From contig JAMPIT010000230.1 in assembly GCA_026261815.1 (NCBI GenBank), positions 9,733,001-9,797,000 of the forward strand: a DNA stretch of 64,000 nucleotides, in the 5' to 3' direction. A program made the translations under genes and the position numbers. Under the pieces are notes generated by a model that had not been told where the DNA came from, made no database searches, and worked only from the letters and a program-made list of their open reading frames with translations. Positions 25,084-38,353 of this stretch are shown one piece after another (position 1 is the stretch's first letter; every line of letters begins with the position of its first letter). Origin of the DNA: Monarcha castaneiventris obscurior (taxonomy: Eukaryota > Chordata > Aves > Passeriformes > Monarchidae).

Positions 25084-28000
25084 TATGTAGAAACTGTATT
25101 CATAACCCAAAATCTCACAGTCTATTTCATGCTTTTGGTGATTAACCTGACATGTGCCCAGTGTCACTTACAGTACTATGTAAATGTGCTTCAGTGTAAT
25201 GTTGTTCTACTTAAACTCTTATTGCTTGAGCATTCACTTAATATAGATAATAAGAATGTATACTGTTTAAAAATATTTTTTAACAATATCTCCATAAATT
25301 GTCTCTTTTTCTAAAAAGCAAAAGAAGTGCCTAACAATTATTATTAAATTTAAAACCTGTAAATATATATTTGCAAACCCACTCAAGATAATACTTTACT
25401 TTCCAAAAACAGCAAGAACATTTTAAGTAATTTGTACATGTGTGTCCTTATTTTTCCATGACTTTTCATTCCTGTTAACACCTCCACACCATTTATCACA
25501 TATCATGGAAAGTGATCGGACACTTTCCAGACTTTAGTATTAAATGACCAAGGAGGAAGCCAATATCTAAATATCTTTTATTTTCTTTTCCATGCTTTTG
25601 TTCCCTGTAGAGATTTGAACAGCAGAATAGAGCTGGATGTCTAACCTATAACAGCTTCCTCATTTTACTGAATGTTGTTTTCCTGAGTATTCCAAAGGTC
25701 AATCAGTTGTTCTGTATGAACTTCTTCCCTCCCAGGTACACTGAAGGGGAAGGCAATGATTCTAAATTTAACCTGAAAACCAGGGGAAAAAAGTATATAT
25801 CCTTCATCGTAGGTGTTGGATGCAAGACTTCATGAAAACATGGAACCAGAAGGCAGAGAAAGAGAGAAAAGTAATCCAAGTGTCTACTCATATCTCAAAA
25901 CATATTGACATCTCCCTCTGACTTTGCAGTCTGGGTACCCATTTGTTGATAGTGGTATCTTGCATACCTGGAGAAACTTACTTACCTTGCAGATGTCCTT
26001 TCCCTGAAAAAAATTTTAAGAAAACAGTGTCCTAGTTCACATACAGCACAGTTGGTCTTAAGTACAGCACAGTATCAATTCATGAGATAGGCTCAGGATT
26101 TAGTATCAGAGGGAAAAAAAGCTATTCCATACTTGTAGATCTTTTTAATGTGTTCTTGTTGTCACCTTTTCCTGGCTAAGCAAGTCTACAAGCCTCTCAG
26201 TGTGCACACACTATGATCCAAGATCAAGTTTCCGGCTCTGATTTTGGTATTTATTCTTTATTTTTCAGTCACATCTCCCAGTGACATACTTGGTAGGGCT
26301 GTTTTCCAATACAATGCCATCGCTACTTTAATGGAATATGATAAATTGATGTAACAGTGGCAAGCAGGCTCAAGCAAGTAATTCTTTAAAGAAATAGGCT
26401 TGCCTTAGACTGCTTTCTTAAAATGCAACCTCATTACTCAACCCTGGGGCTACCTGTAGGGTAATCCCAAGAGCTCCTAAGGTGAATAATGGAAATATTC
26501 TTTGTAAATAGGATTTGTCAAGATCTGCTAAATTTAGGCTACTCTTATAAATTTAGTACAGCTCTAGGGTTGAATTAGTCCCAAAGAATTTCATTTGTTA
26601 AAAATACAGGACTCTAATGTTTGCTGTTCCATAATCAATGGAAAAAGTTTCCTCCCAGAAGATATTTTATCCTATCTATTTTAGACTTGCATCTAAAGAG
26701 GTGTGATCCAGCCTTTGGAGATGCATGTACCTCTATGGTCACTGTAGCACTGGCTGCACATTTTAATCCTTGTAGTTGGGTTATGCCTAAATTCCTTAGT
26801 CAGGGCACCCGAAACTCCTGCAAAAAAAGAATCTGCCAGTTTCAAGGCAACTAATTCACTTTCCCCCAGTTAAAAGTTTTTGTCTTTTAATATTTCACCA
26901 GAGAATTATTCAGAGGCCGACACCAAGTGCAGACAGTTGTCATAACTTGGTCAAATTGATGCAGACTTTGGAGGAGGGAAGCTTTGGAGGAAGCCATCAC
27001 AAAAGCTGCTTAAAAGACAGAGAAATTTAGATTCAGTTGAACATTGCAATACCCAAGACCAGTTATCCTGAGAAATGTAACTATGAAATGAGCCTTTTGA
27101 GTGCCTGCACAGCAGTCAGGGGAACTGGTTCAGATCTGCTGTGTTCAATACAGTCACAATAGCTCAGTTGCTCTCAAGAATAAAAAAATTCCAATATTCA
27201 GAGATAACATGAATATTATAACGTTGATTATCGGTATGGAAAGTGTATTGTAATTTCCTTTGGCAGCGTGCTTAGCATAGGAGGAGTAATCTCAAAGGAA
27301 CAGTGTTCTGTCTGACCATATGCATGAATAGATGGCTGTCAAGTTTATACTGCATTGTCTTCAGGCTGGCATCATGCCAGCCCTCAGGCAGGCAGAAGGA
27401 AGATATATGTGGAAAGAGGTAGTCAAATTGCTTCCCTATGGCTGCTTTATAAACATACATATGTTAAACACATTTATTAGGGCAATCAGCAGCAGCAAGT
27501 GCAAGGGCCCTTCTTCTCCCTCATGAGGGATAGTTGTTGCTTACATAGGAGTGAGAAGTTGGAAGCTGGCCCAGAAATCTGGAAAGCATATTATGCTGGA
27601 TTCCCCATGGAGGATCACTTTGCTGCCAACATATCTTGCTCTGGGGTTTCGACACGCCATCAATCTGGAACCTGGCAGCCACCATTCCCCAGCTCACCTC
27701 GGCTCATGCAGCGAGCAGACACAGTGCAACTATTTGTCTCAGATTGCAGCCCAGCTACTCAGGGAAGGGAAGGAGGAGGATGGGAAACAAAACCCCTCTG
27801 GTGGAGCTGCGGTCAGGGCTGTGCAGCTGCAGCAAGTTGCTTGTTGCAGCAACACGGCTGTTTGAGTGACACGCTCGCTGCTCTTTGTGGGACCACAAGC
27901 CATGGAAAGTGTTGCTGTTTGCACAGAGATACAGCCCTGAGCAAGGAGGAAGAGGAGGAGGAGGAAGAGCCTGACTGGAGCTTTCAGACCAAGTGCTGTC

Positions 28001-31000
28001 AATTACTTTTCAGCGTAAGCTGTGCTAATGGATTTAAGACTCCAGAGAATTTTACAAATCTCAATTAAATCTCAAATAACTTCCACTTATGAATGCAGCT
28101 GTTGTTCAGAGAGCATTGTACTCCTTGTGGGAAGGAAGTTACTGATCTCTTATCCTGGAGACCTTGACAAATGTGAAGGGAATATCAGAGATCCACATTA
28201 CATTGGCCAGGGACAGTAGATGGGGTCAGCACATTCCCAGCATGGCCAGCCCGGCCCACGTTCACATACTGGGGGGCTCTTACAGACCTCAATGGAGGTC
28301 AGGTTGCCTGTATTGCCCTTGCTCCCCTCCTCCTTGCTCTATTTCCATGACATATTCCCAGGAGCATAAAAAAGAACCTGAGGTAACCAAGAGAGTTAAA
28401 ATTCTAAATCTAAGATCCAGCAGAATCAAATTCTTGATTTTCCTTCTCTTCCACAGCAGCAGCTGATTATGCTCCTCATTTTAGTTTTGTTTACGACTTC
28501 TGTTTGACCCTCCTGAGACTAAAGCCCCTGGCAGTATAATTAGTTCAGTGAAGAACTGCTATCCGGCCATTAGTAAAGTTGAAAATACTTGTTTTAGGTT
28601 TAGTCCCAGCCACTCAAATTAATGCATTAACATGCACTGAATTTTTTCTCTAGCTCGAGGCAAGTCATTACAGTTGTCGTCTGCTTGCAATAAACCTGTT
28701 CTGTCTCTCACTTCACAGCAAATGTAGACTTTTAAAATTATGCACAGAAATAGGCACTGGCTGCGCAATGCAGTTATGAGAGTGACCAAAGTTTGTACTT
28801 TGAATCTAAAACAAAGCGTGGGAGATGGTGTATAGGATGGCAAGTGCTATTCCACCTAAGCGACATCAAGTTACTTTTACATCTCTGTAGCCTACTTAGA
28901 TTTTCACACTTCTAGTTTCACACTATGAATTGGAGTGTGAAGCTGGAGGCAAACTTATGCTGGAGGCTGAAGGCAAGGCAACACGTAGGCAGAGCTCAGT
29001 CCTCTGCCCATTCTTCGAGCCAGATGGGTGTGAGGTAGCTTCAGTTTGAAGCCCATCCACTCATGCTGTGATTGAGCTAATTAGTTCTACCAAAATCTTG
29101 AATCTGACAGTGCCCAGCTGGGGAGGCATGGCCTGAGAAAGGTGGATCCAGCTCAACCCCCAAAGCTCTACAGTAATTCAAATGAACATTGTTTTTTTTC
29201 TATAAAATACAAGCCTGGGAATCAGATCTGTAGTGGGGCACATTGATTTAAACCTGGTGTCTGCTGCAATAAACAGACTGCTCCCAGAGAGTAATCTGGC
29301 CTTATCTTTTCCTCTTTCCAAAAGAAGAAAAGCTAAATGTAAACAATAAATTCCTGACATATGACAGACAAAAGATATAAAAAATGGGGGGAGGGTTTCC
29401 CCATTTTGTTACTAGATATCAGTAGTGAATTACCTAATTTTGATATATGTGTGGTCTGTAGCCATAGGCGTGTCTGGCATTTTAAAATGGTTTCATTTTA
29501 AAACATATGCTCTGGACAGGAATCATCTCATGCAACATATGGCTTACAGGAACACAGGAAAATAGTGAGTTTGCATGGGAATTCTGTGTCAAAATCAGAA
29601 ATTGCTTTACTTCCCACACTGCCTCGAGTATTTCATAGGTGACTCATTTGTTCTGTTCAATAGTTCAGGCTAAAAACAATATGCAACACATGAAAAATAA
29701 AGTTGTCTTCACTTGGTCAGTTGCCAGCATATCTAGATACTTGTGCCTATTGTCACTTACAAATATGTGAAGGAAAGTTAATTTTGGAAATACAGAATCA
29801 TGCAGATCATGTAAGTCCCTTGGTGTCTATCTTTTTCCCTGTCTAAGCATACACATGCACATGTAGGCAACCTATGGGTAACAGAAGTGGAAAAAGAGAA
29901 CTGGAAGTAAAATTTGAGTTTGCTTTCTACATTTGCATCTGGGATTCATGTCTGAATTATAAAGATGCTTTTTACCCTTATTGACAAGTTTCATGTTTTG
30001 GTTCCAGGAGGTGTGTTTTTTGGATAATCGATCTTTTTACTTTTAGGAAATAGGCATTATTTATTAAAAAAATCTAAAGAATGAGAAGATGCAAGGAAGA
30101 CATTAAAAAGTAGCCGTGGCTATATTTGGAAGCTTTGAAAAGGTCATTCTTTGGATTTGAGAATTTTGAATTAGAAATTAAAAGTTTATAATGGAACTGG
30201 GTGACAGTGCAAGTCTTACAGTAGTGATTATTCTTAATTTATTTCTTGTTCAGAACAAAATGAGTTTCTTGTAGTGAGATCTGTGGGAATTTCAAAATTC
30301 AATTTCAGTTAAGCTTCTGCCAGATGAAAACCATAAAATTTGAAGTTTAAAATTATGGGATAAAAATGCTTCTGTAGGGGCTGAACTTTATCTTGAAATT
30401 AGTATGTGAGGTGAGCCAAAAAATTTTACATTTTGTATGTACCTAATAATATGCAGGCATAGTGAGTCTTTGGTTAAACATAAATTTTATGTCCCCATGC
30501 AATTCCAAAGGTAAAATTCACCCTTCTAAAAAAACAGATGCTTGAAAAGAAGCAAATACCCTCGAAATGCTCAGAAGACATACCCTACCTTAGAGTAGAA
30601 AATTCTTTTCTCTTTGAAACAATGATGTGAATAAAGGAACAGTAAAGGTAAAAGCCCAGGCCCTTCACTGATGTAGATTCTTGTAATTTCATGAACTTTA
30701 GGTCATCTATGTTAATTTACACTAAGAAATGTTGTTTTATGTGATGTTTTAAATAATCCCCGTGACACTGAACTTTTAGAAGAGTCCATGGGTTCTTTTG
30801 GTCCTTAAAATAGTTTGCCCTTAAACCTCAAAACCATTTTATGTCAGAAAGGCTTATAAAAAGACTATTATTCATCTTTGGTGTAAGAATTTTATGTCTA
30901 TTCTTTTAAAGGAATCTTGAAATGGAAGCTTAATTATAACTGACTTAATGTTTGCATGTTCTATTTTACAGCTTATAAAAACTCCTGAAGATAGTGTTAA

Positions 31001-34000
31001 TAAGAAACAGCTGTATAGTGGATTTATTTTTCATACTTTTTTCATGCCATCAGAAACTTACTTTTCAATTTTTTTTATATATAGCATTCACAGATTTGAC
31101 CGAGTTTCTTTTGAGAGCTGGTCCCCAAGCATCTTTTAGAAATTTCAGGCTCTGGATGGGAGACACATCCAGGCACTACATAAACATCCAGGGCAGTCCA
31201 GGCTGACTTCACATAAGCATGCAGTGACGTACCACTTAGAGGTGTATATATTATACCAACCTATCTGCCATTTTCAAATTTCTCCCCCAAATCTGTGTAT
31301 CTTATTTAGGAGAGTCCTTTGAGATGTCTTTGTTTTCTACATACATTTTTAGCTTCTCTTCTCATAGAACTGTCACTGAAAAAGCAACATTTTTTCTAAA
31401 TATCTTTCCTATACAGACATCAAAAAGCTCCTTCTGTCTCAGCATCTGCCTCATTGCTAGTGACCAGCTCACTTTCTTCTTCATCCCTGTGATGAGAGAA
31501 GAGTGGCTCCCTCCAAGCTCCAGGGAGGCCCCCTTGCCTCTGTGACTTCAACTTTACATTAAAATAAGCTCAACAACTTTCCACTGCCAAAAATCTTTCT
31601 GTCCCTCTTTCCTTCCTTGCTATTCCTTTCTTCATCTCTTCCTGCCAGAGGAAATTAACAGTAACCCAATTCCTGTTCTTTATATATTCCACTGCATCAT
31701 TTTTTCCCAAACTGACCAAGTTTTCATATCCAAACCGCACAACTGATGCTGAATTCAGACTTTCACTTAGACTTTGGTGACTTTGACACATCTTCTTCTT
31801 CCAAAAGTCTTGCTGGATCATAATATCCTTAATGTCATTCCCCCCGGTGTCTCCATCTATGATTCAAATGGTTCTCACTATGTGAACCTTGAATGCTTTA
31901 ATTCCTCCCTTCACCTTTCTCTACAAACTGCTGTACAGGCCTCTGGTTATGGACTCTTTTTCATGCTTCACACCTCCTTGGATGATTTCATACACCAATT
32001 TGATTTCTACCTCTGCTGATGATCTGTAGAGACATCTCTCCTTTGCACAGCTCCTGTTCAGTGCAAAGTCTCAGACTGTCTCTGATGCCTCCTCACAGCT
32101 ATTTAACTATGAACTCAGGCACAGCAGGGCTAAAAGTGTGCTACTCCAAGCCATCACTTTGACTCATTTCTGCTTGATTATGCTAAACAGCAGTGAACTA
32201 CCCTGCAAGTCACTGCAGTCTGGGAAAATTCTCCAGTAGGTTTTCCACTAGATCCTTTTAGCAGGGTACGCTTAATTCTCAAAGACTTGTTTCTTAATAA
32301 CTTCCCAAAGACACAGCATTTCATATCCTCTCATTTCCACCCAGACTCTCACTTTTTCCCTTCTCAGTTACCTTAGAGTTTTCCCTCAGACAGTCACACT
32401 CAGGCGATGCGTCTGCACACCAATCCAGGATGACTTTGCAAAGATGATTTTTTCTGGTGTGCTGCTTTGCTTCCATCCCCCCATTTTGATTTTTACATCT
32501 ACCAGACTCCCAGCCTGTTTTGTATCAGACATGAGCCATTTGTCCTCAAGTCCTCATAAAATACCAGTATCCTAAAAATATTTTTCAAGCTTTAACCACA
32601 AAATACATTGTTTTGGCTTTGCAGTTTTGTTCAATGTTTTTGAAATTTCTTCCAAATCATATTGTATTTGCTGATTGAGTGTAATGGTCTCATGACTTAT
32701 ATAGAAGTTGTGTAAGCACCGCTAAGGTCACAAGCTGATAGATACTTTTTTTGTGGTTGCATTTTTCATAAGCACTCCTACTTAATCACCTATATCTCAC
32801 AGAAGGAGAGAGAAATAAAGCACCCATGTTGACTGGAGTCAGCACTTAGTTCCAGGGCAGGAATACCAAATTTCCTTTGAGAATAAGTTTATACAACCAG
32901 ATACAAATATATCAGCATGCTTTCAAACAGCATAAACATTATAGTCATGTGCAATTACAGTTGATTATTTAACATATGAAAACACTTCCTTCCAAATTCT
33001 CTAGAAAGGGGAGTGCCTGTACAGAGACATTCAGTTACTTTGATTTTACTCTGGACATAGGGATTATGGCAAGTCTCGCACCTGAATTTCCAGACTTAGT
33101 TAGGTGCCTACAATTAGGTGAACATCTTGGATCTTACAGATTTCTGTGGAACTGGTATCAAATTTTTTTTCATTGCCCTTTCTAAAAAAAAAATAAAATT
33201 TTGTCTAAACAACTGAATATTCAGAATTACTTTTTTGTTTGTCCTAGACAGAAGCCACTGTATACAGGACTCTCAGTAGTGTGTTGCCTGAGTTTTAATC
33301 AGAGGTGGTTCAGTGTCTACCTGATTCTTCTTTTCCATAATATTATGTTCATGTTGCGTTTGTGAACATCTGCATCTGTACAGCACTTCCTCTGTGTTCC
33401 TCTCTTTGTATAAAACCAAAATACTACTTTTTTGCCTAGAAATGTTGGCTTCAACTACAGTCAAATTTATACCATGGTCCAAATCTTTCAACAGTCAGTT
33501 AACTTTATTATTTTGAGTTTGGATGAAGAAACCTTGGAAAATAGCTTTTATTTCTTAATGGATAAAAGTCTCCTGGTATATATAGGTGTATATTTAGGAG
33601 TCTCCTTGTCTTGATAACTGATGTAACTTCAGGTATCAAATATTCAAACATTAAGAGAATGCTTGAAAAAGATACCAAAGCTAATTATTTTCTTCCCTCC
33701 TTACCCCAAAACCTAAATTTTTTTCTGTTTTTCATATTTCACATGCTTGTATATACGTATTTTAAATGTTGTTTTGGAAAATTCAAGTTATAGCCTGCTT
33801 CTTTTAATTTTCCGCAGTATTTATGTTGCTAGACTAGAGATAAGGGAATTAAAAAAGATACACAACCAATCTTTTTCAGAAGGAAAGAATTTTTTTCTGT
33901 GTGTATAAGTCCTGTTTGGTTTAATTGTGTGTCTGCATTTTCAGTCACGACTGGAGGTGCTGAATTACCCCAAGAGAAGAGAGCTTGCTTTGCAATCATG

Positions 34001-34628
34001 ACTAAAAGTGCTGAATTATCCCTGGAGAAGAAAGCTCACTTTTGTCAAGATTCCAGTCCAATTTTGCAAACACGAAAGGAGATAATCACTCAAATGTGCA
34101 TGTGTGCTTACTGGAACAGATTCCAAACTCTGAACCTTTTGAGGTTTGCCCATCTGTATTACCAGCCTTATTAGTTAAAATTGCACATAGCAGCTTGAGA
34201 AAGCATTTTTATGTCCTCTGGCTAGGAGTAGCTCAGTTAGCACACACTCATATGACTAAGTAGTTACTGAAGTTGCAAGACTGCTAACCTTAGTGATTTT
34301 TTCATTAGGCATTCAGCTCTTCCAGTAAACACTGCTTTTCTCTTTTGCTTTTTTTTTTTTATGGTTCTCTGCCTCATATGGCCATGAATGCAAAACCAAG
34401 ACTGTTGTTATTATAGGAAATGTGTGTTCCAAACATTATAAATCTCTGAAATTCTGTTTCTGTACTCTACTTTCCTAATAATTAGTCATGCTTACAGTTT
34501 AGTAAAGGCCACTTCAGTCAGTCAGCCAATAAGACTACAACACTGTTTCCTGGCAGTGGGTGACTAAAGGGTAAATCACTATTAGAGTGAAATTTAGAGC
34601 TGCACATAAGACCCATTGTAAGACTAGA

Positions 34629-34632
<4 letters not shown>
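25084..34632. other. Mostly featureless; one microexon candidate and one long open frame
   Basis: No gene is recognised. The points worth marking are an 18-nt splice-flanked block at 26003-25986 and a GC-richer patch with a 181-codon open frame (27523-28068), which has no domain. The only other coding hint is a TTTTACAG acceptor near 30971 followed by a short open frame with no good donor. Confidence 0.5.
25986..26003 (-). other. Candidate 18-nt microexon
   Basis: On the minus strand a T-rich acceptor (TTTTTTTCAG) is followed by GGAAAGGACATCTGCAAG and then the near-perfect donor GTAAGTAAG. The length is a multiple of three and the first frame reads GKDICK. Short in-frame exons with strong sites occur in neuronal genes of vertebrates. 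Here there is no known host gene on this strand, and one such coincidence in 64 kb is not improbable. Confidence 0.25.

Positions 34633-34677
<45 letters not shown>
34633..34677. repeat. (AT)n microsatellite
   Basis: An uninterrupted alternating AT run of 45 bases (about 22 units). It is self-complementary and prone to cruciform extrusion and length change. Confidence 0.98.
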
Positions 34678-34679
<2 letters not shown>

Positions 34680-37600
34680 TTTAAAACCATAAGAAATTAA
34701 ATAAAGAGTGTTTGCTAGGATATGGTTTTGGGGTCTTTATGCTGATAGCAATCTTAATTTGAAATCAGTTTTCATTATTAAGAGCAGGGCTGAATACAAT
34801 TTTATTACTTTGGATTGTTACTCAGGGTGCGATAATTCACCTATTAACACAGCAGCAGAAGAAAGTTAATCTTGACCTGGGTAGGGGAACGTAAACCTCT
34901 TCAAAATTTGTGACTCACAGAACTGTGAGACCAGCTATGGAAATTATTAATCCTTTTTCGGTTTGCATTAATCCCTAAGGGTGGACAGACACCTAATAAG
35001 GTAGAGTTTCTGCCCTGATGGCAGGCATTGTGTTATTCTTATGCATTTCTAGGTATCTAGAGATATCCTTAGAAGGGAGATCTAAGAAGGCTTTGCTTTG
35101 AAAATATTTCCTTTGAGAAATTTTTTTTCAGTGGAAAATAATTCTGGCCTTATCTTCTGGAAGGAGAATATCCCGCATGTTTATTACTCCTTTCCAGACG
35201 TTTGGGCCTGCCACATCATCACCAACCCCAAAATTGTCTCTTAGAACTCTAACACATCCACCCAGAACTGCAGCTTTTATTTTTCAGTCTTGTACCTGGT
35301 TCAGATGCAGAGGTTGCCTTGGTTTTGTTTCTGACTAGGAAGTCACAGTTTGAAATCCAACCTAAATAATTCTGACATGAAGGATTAATTGGACATCTTG
35401 TGTCTTTCAGAGCATGGGGCTATATGAAGTGTTATAAAATTTATGCCAGGTACTTAACCAGTCATTTAATGTAGTAGCACTTAAAGGTTTCTATAGTGTC
35501 ACGTGCTGTGACATACAGCAATACAGAAATACGTAAGAATATTTTGGTTTTGTATGTTTGGGATTTTCTGTTAGCATAAAACCATCCACAGGTTAGTTTT
35601 TGGGTGACCACAGGCAAATATGACAGCAGCACCTCAAATTCACTAAAAGTTTGTTTAGTCTGGGCTTACAAAGATCATTCTGAGTTGCAGAGCTTTCTTT
35701 GCAAGTAGAGAAAACGTGTCTAAAATTATTTTACCAAACAAATATTTATATTTTTTTCTGGCAATGGAAAGACTTGTTATTTCTAGCACAGAGAAAATAA
35801 TAATAACAGCCACTGACTATGGAGCTGACCAATGGTGTTCACCAACACCAAGGAGCAGCTGTAGCCATTCCCAGTTACAGGGAGAGTGAAAATCTAAGAG
35901 AAGTTTTCCAGTCGGACCAAAGCCACTCTTACAAATGTCTTAGTCAAGGTTCAGCAATCATCTTTGCCTTCAGTTATAAAACCCACACACCAATTCTGTA
36001 CTGTATCTTTCCAATGAATTGTGCTATTTTTCTTCTCTTGCACAGACACTTTATCAATGAAAATTTGATATATATTTACTGATTTCCACTAATGAGCTGT
36101 GCAAGATAAGTAAGCAATCCTATCTTTTTTAAGACTGCCACGTATTAAAAAAAATTGATTGTTTTGAATTACATTTTATTTTTGCAATTTTGACACTAGA
36201 GCCAGTGATTGGCATTAGTTTTGTCTCTTGTTGAATTAGGTTTTTTTCTTTGAGGCTGGGGCAGAGAGGAGTGATAGTCCATGTTTCAAGAAGGTTAGTT
36301 TTTACAGTGGGGCTTTTTTGCCTGAAAGTTGAATTATATGCACTAATCCTATTTTATCAAAATTATCTAGAGACAAGATAGAAACTTAAGAGTGGATACT
36401 CCTACTTTTTTTTTTTTTTTCCTAAATAAAAGTTACAATACTGAAACAGCTGAAAACTAAGAATAAGATCCAGTAAAATCCCAAGATAAGTTTGAATATA
36501 GACTGGTTAAAATAAATATGAATTATATTTCATTACTCTTTTTGGTTAGGTTTTCATGGCCTTAGAAATAAATTTACTTTATATTCACAAACAATTTATA
36601 CTTGCATGATGTCTAAAACATAATAGATTTTTGTTTAAAAAAGTGAGGAGTATCATGAAATTACACAGTTCCAAGAAATGACTGCTTAAGAGAAACACTA
36701 TAAACTCATGACAAAACCAGAAGAGTTAGCAGCAATACATACGAGTTCGCTTAATAAATCACCTAAGCACCTCATTGCTTACACCAACAGAAAACTTCTG
36801 TCTTTTCCTTGCACATAACTCAGAAGGCTTAGAATAAATTAGAACTGATTTTATACACAACTTATCTTTTGACACTGAAAGGCAGCAACCATGATTTCTG
36901 TATCGAGAGTCAGAAAATGTTCAGATGAGGAGGTTTTTGACCTTTTTTCAAAGAAATTTAAAAAAAGAAAGCTATTTTTTTTATAGCTGTAAAATTTTCA
37001 GTGGAAGACCAAAGTCATCATTTGGTTTTCAGTATTTAAACAGCAAGTTTCTCAAACAGTAGATGTTTATGCAAAAAACCTTTCTCAGTTCAAGAAGAAT
37101 ATTAACTTCTAGGGGAACTGTTAAACAAGATAAGAATGTACCAAATCCTTGCTCTCAAGCCTGCTTTGAGCTGTATATGGGCACAGTTTCTATTCCATAG
37201 CGAAGGAGTTTGGCCTATATTTTTTAATGTATGCAAATGATAGTGGGAGAGTCAGTATAATATTTGGCAAGTTTCCCATGGACACAGAAACAACTGAGGC
37301 AGAGTCTTTCAAGATAATTTTCAGTATAAAACAGTAAAATCAAGCCAGTCTACTGATTTACACTTATTTTTACTGCAGCAATAAACTTATACAACTTGTT
37401 CCTGTTGAGGAATTGAGCAGTGTGTGGCTTATTGGGCTGTCTTGTAAAAAGTGATGAAGACAACAGAGCTTTCTTCTGAGAGACACAACTGATGGCAACG
37501 GTGTGCATATAAAATTTGTGACACTGGTAATGCTGCAAAGGTAGACACTAAAGCATAGCCGGATCAGCTGGGGCTGCTCCATTTTTTAACATATCAGCCG

Positions 37601-37830
37601 TCACAGACTCCAGACGAATAAGCCAACACTTCTTAGTGATTTTTCTATCTATTGTAGGAGATATTTTGAGCTGCTACAATACTTAAAGCGCTACAGAAAA
37701 GTTTAAACCCTGTTTCAGCTCAAGTTCTGTGATTGCTTTAACACTCCTCTCAAAGGAAGAACTCGAGGCCCATAAAGCCAGAAATGCTTGGTTCCTCAGT
37801 GTGCAAATAGAAAATTAGAGGTCTGGAGGA
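34678..37830. other. No gene seen
   Basis: AT-rich sequence with homopolymer T runs (near 36405) and chance open frames. No exon, RNA gene or transposon was recognised. Confidence 0.55.
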
Positions 37831-37839
37831 AGCAGGACG

Positions 37840-38353
37840 GAGTGGAAGGGATGGGTCCCCCTGATGCTCCCAGCAGAGGGGCGCCTGTGGCCAGTGCAGC
37901 TGCTCCGATGGCCCGTCCGGGGGCACAGCTGCGCTGGCCCAGGGGAGGCACCGCCACCTCTGCTTCCCAGCTGGGCCTGCTTCACGCTGGAAACCGGATC
38001 CGCTGCCCACATTCCTTTATTCTGACAGTTTGGGGGAAAATAATCAAATACGAACGGAGAGCGGGTCAGGTGTCCTTTTTAGGTGCAAGCCGCTGCTGGG
38101 ACGGGGGGCGGGGGGGCGGTGTGTGTGAGTGAAATGAACACATAAGTGAAAACAAACAGGGAAAAAAGAGCTGTCGATGCTTCCCGTAATCCCCGATGGA
38201 ACACCAAGGAGTGCTTCCCCCGTTGGAACGCGGCTCAGGAGCGGGGGTGCCTCCGCGGGCCGGGGCTGTTCCCGCCGCCGCCGCGCGGGGTCGCTGTGGG
38301 GCCGCCGCTACCCCCGCGCACAAAGGCGCCCGCAGCGCCCCCGGCCGCGCCCG
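37840..38353. promoter_or_regulatory. CpG island beside the minisatellite
   Basis: Composition changes sharply from AT-rich to GC-rich with frequent CpG. The island includes a G-tract GGGGGGCGGGGGGGCGG (38103-38119, an SP1/G-quadruplex type sequence), a (CCG)n patch near 38273 and several CG-rich blocks up to the first repeat unit. The segment CCAGCAGAGGGGCGCC (37870-37885) resembles a CTCF core with one extra base. It could be a promoter, but I found no first coding exon or clear first-exon donor in either direction. Confidence 0.6.

Noticed and set aside
30948..31139. Acceptor-led plus-strand frame with LIKTPEDSVNKKQL
   Set aside because: The acceptor is reasonable, but no good donor or stop/poly(A) context follows, and the rest of the frame is Phe-rich chance sequence.
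37870..37885. Second CTCF-like site in the CpG island
   Set aside because: It carries one extra base inside the core, which should abolish the usual spacing. It is noted only within the CpG island entry.
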